Shown piece by piece: positions 16,655-23,999 of a stretch of 63,586 nucleotides of DNA. The position numbers and the translations under genes were made by a program. Under the pieces are notes generated by a model, which worked only from the letters and a program-made list of their open reading frames with translations, did no database searches and had not been told where the DNA came from. This stretch comes from Roseiflexus sp. (GTDB lineage Bacteria > Chloroflexota > Chloroflexia > Chloroflexales > Roseiflexaceae). Each line of letters starts with the position of its first letter. The first letter of the stretch is position 1. The stretch is taken from the NCBI GenBank assembly GCA_025062325.1, contig JANXAL010000105.1, positions 1-63,586 on the forward strand. Reading direction: 5' to 3'.

Positions 16655-18910
16655 ATGAGCGCTCGCACGTCCCTTCGCCTATTATTTGTCTTTCTTGTGT
16701 GGCTTGGAACAGGCGTCATCAGTCCAGCCATCGCATACTATGCTCCATCCGGCGTAAGGGGCGCGGTCAGCGACGCTCCGGGCATGCCCGGAGCGTCCGC
16801 AATCCCCGACATTGATTGGGAACCGCTTGTTGAACCGCAGAGCAGCGGTGAGCAATGGACGAACCTTGGATCGCAACCCGATGGACCCCTCAATAATCGT
16901 GTTCGGGCAATCGGAGGAAGCGCAGGTCAGGTTTACGTCGGCGGGGAATTCACCGATGCCGGGGGCAACCCGAACGCCGATTACATTGCGCGCTGGGACG
17001 GCGCTGCGTGGCACGCCCTCGGAGGAGGATTGAATGGCCCTGTGTATGCAATTGCTGTCAGTGGAAGCGACGTCTATGTCGGCGGTGACTTTACTGATGC
17101 CGGGGGCAACCCGAACGCCGATTACATTGCGCGCTGGGACGGCGCTACGTGGCACGCCCTTGGAAGCGGCCTCAATCAGACTGTCTACGCGATTGCCGTG
17201 AGCGGAAACTCTGTGTATGTCGGCGGCGCGTTCCTCGGCGCGGGAGGCAACCTCAACGCCAGATACATCGCGCGCTGGGATAGAAGCGCCAATGTCTGGA
17301 GTCCTTTGGGGAACGGTCTGAGCGGGACGGTCTATGCCCTGGCAGTGAGCGGGAACGATATCTATGCCGGCGGCGCCTTCACCGATGCAGGAGGGTACGC
17401 AAACGCGGATTATATTGCACGATGGAACAGCGCCAGCAACACGTGGCACCATTTGGGGAATGGACCGACAGACGTCGTTTTAGCGATTGCCGTCGATGGG
17501 TCTTCCGTCTACGTTGGCGGCGCTTTCACCAGTGCGGGAGGCAACTCGAACGCCAGAAACATCGCACGCTGGAACAGTTCCACTAGTACGTGGCATTCTC
17601 TGGGAAGCGGAGTGAGTCAGTCAGTCAACGCAATAACCGTGAGCGGCGGCAGCGTGTATATCGGCGGCAATTTCACCAATGCTGGCGATAATGACGCCGC
17701 AGACCACATCGCACGCTGGAACGGGAGCGCCTGGCAGAGTCTGGGGAGCGGACTTCCGGGGGCAGTGTTCGCCATCTTTGTCGAGGGAGGCAGTGTGTAT
17801 GCTGGCGGCATCTTTACTGGCGTTGGCGGCGATGCGAACGCCAGCCGCATAGTGCGCTGGAATGGTTCGTCATGGCAGGCGCTGGGCAGCGGTCTCAATG
17901 GCGCGCTGCGATCTTCTGTAAGAGCCATCGCCGTAAGCGGCAATCAGGTGTATGTTGGCGGCGATTTTACCGGCGCTGGCGGTAATCCAAATGCGAACTA
18001 CGTTGCGCGCTGGGACGGCGCCTCATGGCAGGCGCTTGGCAACGGATTGAACGGAAAAGTTCATGCGATTGCCGTTAGCGGGAACAGCGTGTATGTCGGT
18101 GGAGAATTTACCGATGCCGGGGGCAACTCGAACGCCGATTACGTTGCGCGCTGGGACAGCGCCACAAATTCCTGGCACGCCCTTGGCAGCGGGCTGAACG
18201 GCATTGTCCGCACGATTGCCGTGAGCGGAAGCGATGTCTACGTGGGCGGCGACTTCACCAGCGCCAGCGGTGTTCCCCACACCGCCCGCATCGCGCGCTG
18301 GGCGGGCGGATCCTGGCATGCCCTTGGCAGCGGTCTCAATGGCGCCGCCAGAGCCATTGCCATCAGCGGAAACAGTGTATATGTCGGCGGAGATTTCACT
18401 AGCGCCGGAGGCAATGCGAGCGCCAGACACATTGCGCGCTGGGACGGCGCCTCATGGCACGCACTCGGCAGTCTCGAGGGACCAGTTCATGCCATTGCTA
18501 CCAGCGCTAATAGCATCTATGTCGGCGGCGCCTTTCCGGGTTTCGGGGGCAATCAAAACACGAGGCACATTGCGCGTTGGGATGGCTCCTCATGGCGCCC
18601 GCTCGGCGCCGGGCTGGATGGAATCGTCTACGCGATTGCCGTCAGCGGCGCACATGTCTACGCGGGCGGGATGTTCACCAATGCCGGAGAAAACGAAAGC
18701 GCCGATTACATCGCGCGCTGGAACGGATCGTCGTGGCAGGCTGTCGGTAACGGGGTGAACAACGCAGTCGCCGCCATAGCGGTTGACGGCGAACGCATGT
18801 ATGCGGGCGGCTCCTTCACCAATGCGGGCGGGAACGCTCTGGCCGATTATCTCGCAACGTGCATCTTACGCGGGTTGAACGGCGTATACCTGCCGCTCGT
18901 GGTGCGGTGA
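16655..18910 (+). CDS. Secreted protein with 14 beta-propeller-type repeats
   Basis: 751 residues with a signal peptide (LLFVFLVWLGTGVISPAIA). From about residue 84 there are 14 consecutive repeats of 45-50 residues. Each reads like AIAVSGSDVYVGGDFTDAGG, then about four variable residues, then YIARWDGATWHALGSGLN. This YVGG-F and ARWDG-W-LG pattern suggests four-stranded propeller blades; 14 blades would make two seven-bladed propellers. The protein ends in GVYLPLVVR, a tail I associate with exported Chloroflexota proteins. No enzymatic motif was found; a cell-surface adhesion or binding role is possible but unproven. Parts of repeats 1 and 2 are nearly identical at DNA level. The start has AAGGAGG six bases upstream. 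Confidence 0.88.
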   Translation: MSARTSLRLLFVFLVWLGTGVISPAIAYYAPSGVRGAVSDAPGMPGASAIPDIDWEPLVEPQSSGEQWTNLGSQPDGPLNNRVRAIGGSAGQVYVGGEFTDAGGNPNADYIARWDGAAWHALGGGLNGPVYAIAVSGSDVYVGGDFTDAGGNPNADYIARWDGATWHALGSGLNQTVYAIAVSGNSVYVGGAFLGAGGNLNARYIARWDRSANVWSPLGNGLSGTVYALAVSGNDIYAGGAFTDAGGYANADYIARWNSASNTWHHLGNGPTDVVLAIAVDGSSVYVGGAFTSAGGNSNARNIARWNSSTSTWHSLGSGVSQSVNAITVSGGSVYIGGNFTNAGDNDAADHIARWNGSAWQSLGSGLPGAVFAIFVEGGSVYAGGIFTGVGGDANASRIVRWNGSSWQALGSGLNGALRSSVRAIAVSGNQVYVGGDFTGAGGNPNANYVARWDGASWQALGNGLNGKVHAIAVSGNSVYVGGEFTDAGGNSNADYVARWDSATNSWHALGSGLNGIVRTIAVSGSDVYVGGDFTSASGVPHTARIARWAGGSWHALGSGLNGAARAIAISGNSVYVGGDFTSAGGNASARHIARWDGASWHALGSLEGPVHAIATSANSIYVGGAFPGFGGNQNTRHIARWDGSSWRPLGAGLDGIVYAIAVSGAHVYAGGMFTNAGENESADYIARWNGSSWQAVGNGVNNAVAAIAVDGERMYAGGSFTNAGGNALADYLATCILRGLNGVYLPLVVR

Positions 18911-19133
18911 ACAGTGAGCCGTAGGCAGCGCGGCGAGGGTGACGGTCACACGAACGACCACCCTCCTGGGACTGGCTCATGCGCCGGGCGTTGCTCCAGA
19001 TGCTGAGACGAATAGCGCGATTGCGGATGGAGTCGCGCAGTCACTCGGTGCAGCCGACTGAGTGAGTAAGACGGGCATGTCGGTGGATCGAGGATGACCC
19101 AGGCACCCTCGATCCCTTCACTGCTGGCGTCGC

Positions 19134-20177
19134 CTATTTGATAAACTGATTGGTGAACGCCTTCGTCACGTCCACATCAGTCGCCAGCAGGCCGCTTTCG
19201 CGCAGAAAGACGTAGGTTTCGCGCCAGTTGGTTTCGTCGCAGAACCCCAGGCCCTCGGTCTTCGTCTTGTCGCTCTGCCAGTAGTCCAGCGTCGCCTGGA
19301 GCACGGCGCGCTGCAGGTCTTTCGTCGATTGCTCGGCGCCCTTGAGTTCGGGGATGTAGTCAAGCGCGACAGTGAATGCGGCGTCGGGATCGGCGATCAC
19401 CTCTGCCATGCCGCGCAGGGTGGCGCGCACGAATTTGCGCACCAGATCGGGATCGCTGGCGACAAGTTGCTCATTGGTGATCAGCCCGTCAGATGCCAGC
19501 GGGAAGTAATCGGCGACGCGGATGACGTTCACCGGGATGCCCTGCCGTTCGAGCTGGATCGGTTCGTTGTTGCCATACCCCATAGCAACTGTCACCTTCC
19601 CTTCGGTGATCGCTGCTACCTGGGTAAAGCCAATCTCCTGGATGTTGACCGCTTCACGCGGGATGTTTTCGGCATAGAGCAGCGCCAGCAGACCGATCCA
19701 GCTCGCGCCGAAGCGCCCCGGAATGCCAACGATCACCCCGTCGCGCGTCAGGTCCTTGGGCGTTTTGATGTTCGCTTCCGCTTTGCTAAACAGCACCGAG
19801 GGAAAGCGCTGGCTATTGGTCATCACGGTTACGACCGGCAATCCCTGCGAGCGCGCCAGCAGCACCGAGTCGCCCGACGCCAGTGCGAACTGTAATGTCC
19901 CCTGCGCCACGCGCTGCACCACATCGGTCTCAAAGTTATAGTCGAAAGTCACGTCCAGGCCCTCGGCTGCATAGTAGCCTTTTGCGTCCGCCAGGTAGAA
20001 GTGGGCAAACTGGACATTCGGAATGTACGGGAATCCCATCACCACCGGGCGCAGCGCCGCAGCCCCGGTCGGCGTCGTTGCGGCGGCTGGCGTGGTCGGT
20101 GGCGCGGCAGGCGTAGCGCCGCATCCGGCGACGACTATGGTGAAGAGCAGAACCAGTATAACAACCAGGCGATGCAC
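19134..20177 (-). CDS. ribY: Riboflavin ABC transporter substrate-binding lipoprotein RibY
   Basis: 347 residues. The lipoprotein signal ends in VVAGC (C19), then a Pro/Thr/Ala linker leads to an NMT1/THI5-like periplasmic-binding domain (MGFPYIPNVQFAHFYLADAKG, YYAAEGLDV). On its own this family could bind pyrimidine, sulfonate or other small molecules. Its place behind an FMN riboswitch, two bases after an ABC permease gene, identifies it as RibY of the RibXY riboflavin uptake system described in Chloroflexota. It acts on the outer face of the membrane, delivering flavin to RibX. It is the last gene of the unit. Confidence 0.87.
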   Translation of the reverse strand: MHRLVVILVLLFTIVVAGCGATPAAPPTTPAAATTPTGAAALRPVVMGFPYIPNVQFAHFYLADAKGYYAAEGLDVTFDYNFETDVVQRVAQGTLQFALASGDSVLLARSQGLPVVTVMTNSQRFPSVLFSKAEANIKTPKDLTRDGVIVGIPGRFGASWIGLLALLYAENIPREAVNIQEIGFTQVAAITEGKVTVAMGYGNNEPIQLERQGIPVNVIRVADYFPLASDGLITNEQLVASDPDLVRKFVRATLRGMAEVIADPDAAFTVALDYIPELKGAEQSTKDLQRAVLQATLDYWQSDKTKTEGLGFCDETNWRETYVFLRESGLLATDVDVTKAFTNQFIK

Positions 20178-20179
20178 GG

Positions 20180-21007
20180 TTATGCCTCCCAGGTAATCAA
20201 CAGGCGTTCAATCAATAGGGCGATCAGAAACAGGATCAGCGTGATGCCTGCCAGTACGGTCAATGCTACAAACATGAGCGGCGTATCGAACAACCCGCGC
20301 GCGATGTTGATCAACGCGCCAAGCCCATCACGCCCGCCGACAAACTCGCCGACGACGGCGCCGGTCGTCGCCAGCGCCAATCCGGCTTTGACGCCGCCAA
20401 AGATGCCCGGCAGCGCCAGCGGCAGTTCCACGTAGCGCAGCAGGTGCCAGCGGTTCGCTCCGCTGATCCGCGCCATATCGATCAACTCGCGCGGGACGCT
20501 GCGGAAGGCGACAATGGTGGCGCTCAGGATTGGAAAGAAAGTGATGAGCGTCGCCACGAGCACGCGCGACTCGAGGCCGACGCCAACCCACAGCACGATG
20601 AGTGGCGCAATGGCTACAATCGGCACCGCCTGACTAGCCGCGAGCAACGGGGTCAACACGCGGTCAAAGGCGCGTACATGTGCCAGCACATAGCCAAGCA
20701 GCAGGCTGATCGCCAGGGCAATGCCGAAGCCGCATACTGCTGCGGACAGGGTGACCAGAATGTGGCGCGGCAACGTGTCGCCGGCAAGCTCCGTCGCCAG
20801 GCGCTGGAACACCAGCGTTGGCGCCGGGAGAATAAACGGTGGATAGTTTTGTACTGTTACCACGACCTGCCAGCCGATCAACAGAGCGATCAGCGCCAGC
20901 GTCAGGTTCAACCAGGCTGGCAGGCGGCATGCGTATCGGCGCGAAGCTCCACCCTCTATGCGCAGCGCTCGATTAGGTCGAAGCGGCAGATGTTGTTCGT
21001 TGACCAT
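20180..21007 (-). CDS. ribX: Riboflavin ABC transporter permease RibX
   Basis: 275 residues, a binding-protein-dependent permease of the SsuC/TauC/ThiX type with about six membrane spans. The cytoplasmic ATPase-contact loop is visible as SVPRELIDMARISGANRWHL (EAA motif region). It is the first gene behind the FMN riboswitch and ends two bases before ribY. No ATPase gene is in the unit, so the ATP-hydrolysing subunit must come from elsewhere. The start at ATG 21007 leaves an mRNA leader of nearly 400 bases holding the aptamer and terminator. Confidence 0.87.
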   Translation of the reverse strand: MVNEQHLPLRPNRALRIEGGASRRYACRLPAWLNLTLALIALLIGWQVVVTVQNYPPFILPAPTLVFQRLATELAGDTLPRHILVTLSAAVCGFGIALAISLLLGYVLAHVRAFDRVLTPLLAASQAVPIVAIAPLIVLWVGVGLESRVLVATLITFFPILSATIVAFRSVPRELIDMARISGANRWHLLRYVELPLALPGIFGGVKAGLALATTGAVVGEFVGGRDGLGALINIARGLFDTPLMFVALTVLAGITLILFLIALLIERLLITWEA

Positions 21008-21115
21008 GGAACACCTCGCATATCACGCGAGGCAGGGGAAAGGGGAGAAGGAGACAGGAGCACGCTGCCGCACATAGACCAGCGCCTGCGCCAGCGGCAG
21101 ACTGGCTATAGCGCC

Positions 21116-21146
21116 AAACAAAAACCCGAAGCCGAACGGCTTCGGG
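21116..21146 (-). terminator. Riboswitch-associated intrinsic terminator
   Basis: Read on the minus strand, CCCGAAGCC, loop GTTC, GGCTTCGGG is followed by TTTTTGTTTGG. This is a classic hairpin plus T-run. It lies between the FMN aptamer and the ribX start, where it would stop transcription when FMN is bound. Confidence 0.85.
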
Positions 21147-21265
21147 GCATTGGTACAGCAGACACGACGTATGCGCGGTGCGCAACGCCTGATGGACGCT
21201 CTCAACACGATCCCACAGTTACGCGCGCATAACTGGGATCACTGCTAGGAGCCTGCCATGCTCAC

Positions 21266-21397
21266 CGATCTTCTCCCATCCGGACTGTAACCGTCGGCGC
21301 CGGTTTCTCACCGGTCTCCTGCCTTGCGGCTCGCGGGCTAGTTGCAGCGTGCTGCACATCACCGCCGATCGGGAATTTCACCCTGCCCCGAAGATCG
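21266..21397 (-). ncRNA. FMN riboswitch (RFN element)
   Basis: Read on the minus strand, the conserved RFN blocks occur in order: GGGCAGGGTGAAATTCCCGA, TCGGCGGT, AGCCCGCGAGC, GGTGAGAAACCGGCGCCGAC, GGTTACAGTCCGGATGGGAG. The closing P1 stem is CGATCTTC (21390-21397) paired with GAAGATCG (21266-21273). It directly controls ribX-ribY, with the terminator at 21116-21146 as the likely expression platform, so uptake should be repressed when FMN is plentiful. Confidence 0.97.
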
Positions 21398-21404
21398 TAG
21401 CTAT

Positions 21405-21433
21405 AGCATAGCAGTATCGATGATCATTGTCAA
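21405..21433 (-). promoter_or_regulatory. Promoter of the FMN riboswitch-ribXY unit
   Basis: On the minus strand TTGACA (21428-21433) and TATGCT (21405-21410) are separated by 17 bases. Transcription would start near 21398, exactly at the 5' edge of the aptamer P1 stem. Confidence 0.8.
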
Positions 21434-21478
21434 GAAGCCTTAGGGAAAGATTTCACAACCAATAGAAGCGGTCGCGGC

Positions 21479-22525
21479 TCAGGGATAGGCGGCGCGCTGC
21501 TGGTACAGGCTCGTCAGCGCCGCGCCAATCGCCTGCGACAGATCGCCGAGCGCCGCCGGAACGATGGTCAAAAAGCCGCGCTGAGGCGCCCAGAGGTAGG
21601 CGTCGGCTGTTTCACGCACGATGCGCAAGTAACGTTCGCGGAATTCCGCCGTCGTTGCTTCAGGATCCATCAAACCGCCGCCGACGACGACGTACTGCAT
21701 GTCAAGCGCCATTGCCAGCGTGGCCACAAGCAACCCCAGCGCGCGCGCCTGAAAATCGAAAATCTCCAGCGCCAGCGGATCGCCGTGCTGCGCCAGCCCG
21801 CGCAGGCGAAACGCGCGCTCGCGCATACTGAGCGTTGATGTTGCCAGATTGTGATCCGGATAGCGCGGCAACCGCTCCTCCAGCAGGTAGGGCAGACCGG
21901 AAAGCGTCGTGTAGACCTCAAAGCATCCCCACGTCCGACCGCAGCCGCACGGATAGGGGCGAGCATCGAGCAAATGCAGCGGAGCGGGCATATGCCCGCC
22001 TTCCATACCATTCAATGAGTCGCCATCGAGTGGCAGGCCATCGCGCCCGATGTACGCGCATCCCAGGCCGGTGCCCGGCGCCAGCAGGACGACCGTTGCG
22101 TGGCTGTCTCCGCGGACATGCCGCGCTTCTGCGACACCGCCCATATTCCCGTCATTGCCGAATGCCAGCGGGATCGGGCGACCGGCGCGTTCGGCCAGTG
22201 CGCTGCTGAATGCGGCGTAGAGATCGAAGCCAGCGAAACTCTCCGGCAGGTTCGGCGAGCGTCCAAGGACGCCAAAGCGCTCATACGGACCGGGGATGGC
22301 GAGACCGACTCCGCGCACCTGATCCCACGCCAATCCGTATTGTGCCAGATAGTCGCTGATCGCCTCGACCCATCCGCGCACGACCGCTGCCGGACCATTG
22401 GCTGCGCCGGTTGGTCGCTGCAGGAGCTGCGTGGAGATGACCGTCCCATCGTCCCAGACGCCGCCAATCTTAGAGGTTGTCGCGCCGCCGTCGGCGCCGA
22501 TGTAGACATATCGTTGCGCGCTCAT
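21479..22525 (-). CDS. ROK family sugar kinase
   Basis: 348 residues. The actin/hexokinase-type phosphate 1 motif is YIGADGGATTSKIGGVW near the N-terminus. GNDGNMGGVAEAR carries the catalytic aspartate, and LLAPGTGLGCAYI is the phosphate 2 motif. The zinc-binding part is visible as GMEGGHMPAP and PYPCGCGRTWGCFEVYTT, matching the ROK CxCGxxGCxE signature with a small insertion. It probably phosphorylates a hexose such as glucose or an N-acetylhexosamine in the cytoplasm; the sugar is not determined. The start at ATG 22525 (MSAQRYVYIGADGG) is chosen by alignment to the family. It reads toward ribX, but the ribXY promoter lies after its stop. Confidence 0.88.
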   Translation of the reverse strand: MSAQRYVYIGADGGATTSKIGGVWDDGTVISTQLLQRPTGAANGPAAVVRGWVEAISDYLAQYGLAWDQVRGVGLAIPGPYERFGVLGRSPNLPESFAGFDLYAAFSSALAERAGRPIPLAFGNDGNMGGVAEARHVRGDSHATVVLLAPGTGLGCAYIGRDGLPLDGDSLNGMEGGHMPAPLHLLDARPYPCGCGRTWGCFEVYTTLSGLPYLLEERLPRYPDHNLATSTLSMRERAFRLRGLAQHGDPLALEIFDFQARALGLLVATLAMALDMQYVVVGGGLMDPEATTAEFRERYLRIVRETADAYLWAPQRGFLTIVPAALGDLSQAIGAALTSLYQQRAAYP

Positions 22526-22612
22526 GGTGAACCCGGCTTTCCTGTAGATTGCTGAACAAACAGCTTGCACCATTGTAGTCAGTCATGAGGAGATGTCAAA
22601 ACAAAACCGGCA

Positions 22613-22621
22613 TGCTATACT
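22613..22621 (+). promoter_or_regulatory. Extended -10 promoter of the phospho-signalling cassette
   Basis: TGC followed directly by TATACT (22616-22621) is an extended -10 element; the -35 region is weak. Transcription would start near 22628, which excludes the ATG at 22612 and supports a TTG start at 22657. Confidence 0.5.
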
Positions 22622-22656
22622 TGAGCCGGTGCGTTTCTTGCAGGGCGGAGGGAATA

Positions 22657-23979
22657 TTGAACCCGCATTGTCCATTCTGCAGCGCAACTGTTACGCCGCG
22701 ATCCCGGTTTTGCCCGACATGCGGGCAGGCGTTGTCGCAGTCGCCGCCTCGCTTCTCCGCATCGTCGCCGATAGCTTCTGGCGATCCGCCCATCGAAGGA
22801 GCGCTAACGAACGCTAAGCGTTTGCAGGTTCGCGGCAATGCGCTCGATCTGCGCGACCTGATAAACGTGGTAGAATCGAGCGTACAGTGGTGGCAGCGCG
22901 GACTGAGCAGCGGCGATGCAGTCACCCGCGATCAGGCAGCGCGCGCCATCGATGAACTCTCGCAGATCATGCGCAGCCTCTCGCAGCAACTGGCGCAGGG
23001 GCGCACAACCATCTGCATAACCAGGAGGCTGCCTGCGCTGCGCACGTTCGATGTCGCCTGTCCATCGTGCGGCAGCGGCAATCGAGCTCATGCACGTTTT
23101 TGCCAGCGATGCGGCGCGTTGCTGAATGCCGCGCCACGTTACGGAGTCGGGTCTGTGCGATCACGCGCTCTCAAGTTCCGCATCGCCGCGCGCACTGATA
23201 CCGGGCGAGTGCGCCAGCAGAATCAGGACGCAGTATACGCCGGTGAGATCGATCTGCCTGGTCGGCAGAAAGCATACCTTTGTCTGGTCGCCGATGGCAT
23301 GGGGGGGGCGGCGGCGGGGGAGTACGCCAGTCGTCTTGCGGCTGACGTGAGCCGCACCTACTTGGAGCGGGAGTCGGTCAGCCACCCGCCGCTGACCGAT
23401 GAGGCATGGCAGAATCTATTGCGCGACGCTGTGCGCGCCGCCAACCGCCAGATCTACGATACGGCGCGCGTCGATGCGACGCGCCGCGGCATGGGAACAA
23501 CACTCACAATCGCGCTACTCGTCGGCGACCGGTTGCATATCGCGTCGGTCGGCGACTCCCGCGCGTACCTGCTGAATCTAAACGGCGTCACTGACGACGG
23601 GGCGCTATCGGCGCAGTTGACGTCCGACCACAGTCTAGTGGCCCGCCTGGTTGATATTGGGCAATTGACGCCAGAGCAGGCGCGCACTCATCCGCAGCGC
23701 AACATTCTCTATCGCTCAATAGGAACCGATCCGTCAGTTGATGTCGATACGCGCTCGGAGGCGCTCGAGCCGGGCGACATCGTGCTGCTCTGCTCCGATG
23801 GATTGGTCAATCACGTCAACGACGAGGAAATCGTCCAGATTGCGTTTGACGAACCCGACCCCGACCGTGCCGTGACACGCATGGTCAACTTGGCGAACGA
23901 ACGCGGCGGGCGGGACAATATCAGCGTGGTGATGGTCCGTGTCGAAGGTGGAAGGAATGAGGAACGGGAACACGGTTAG
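22657..23979 (+). CDS. PP2C-type Ser/Thr protein phosphatase with zinc ribbons
   Basis: About 440 residues. The N-terminus has a zinc ribbon (CPFC...CPTC), a helical middle, and a second ribbon (CPSCGSGNRAHARFCQRCG). A complete PPM/PP2C domain follows. Its metal-binding motifs are visible: RTDTGRVRQQNQDAV, LVADGMGGAAAGEYAS, GMGTTLTIALL, SVGDSRAYLL, LLCSDGLVN and GGRDNISVVMV. It should remove phosphate from Ser/Thr residues, most simply those placed by the kinase encoded at 25802. The TTG at 22657 is taken as start because GGAGGGA sits just ahead and the promoter -10 box overlaps the upstream ATG at 22612. It is the first gene of the cassette. Confidence 0.88.
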   Translation: MNPHCPFCSATVTPRSRFCPTCGQALSQSPPRFSASSPIASGDPPIEGALTNAKRLQVRGNALDLRDLINVVESSVQWWQRGLSSGDAVTRDQAARAIDELSQIMRSLSQQLAQGRTTICITRRLPALRTFDVACPSCGSGNRAHARFCQRCGALLNAAPRYGVGSVRSRALKFRIAARTDTGRVRQQNQDAVYAGEIDLPGRQKAYLCLVADGMGGAAAGEYASRLAADVSRTYLERESVSHPPLTDEAWQNLLRDAVRAANRQIYDTARVDATRRGMGTTLTIALLVGDRLHIASVGDSRAYLLNLNGVTDDGALSAQLTSDHSLVARLVDIGQLTPEQARTHPQRNILYRSIGTDPSVDVDTRSEALEPGDIVLLCSDGLVNHVNDEEIVQIAFDEPDPDRAVTRMVNLANERGGRDNISVVMVRVEGGRNEEREHG

Positions 23980-23999
23980 CACTCTACGGTAGCGAAGCA

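Noticed and set aside
16369-16731. Possible minus-strand protein before the propeller gene
   Set aside because: It overlaps the ribosome site and signal peptide of the propeller gene and has no recognisable motif.
16940-18860. Regular DNA repeats considered as a CRISPR or satellite array
   Set aside because: The periodicity is that of protein blades in one long reading frame; copies differ at third codon positions.
21479-22525. ROK protein as a transcription factor
   Set aside because: There is no N-terminal winged helix; the protein starts directly with the phosphate-binding strand, as sugar kinases do.
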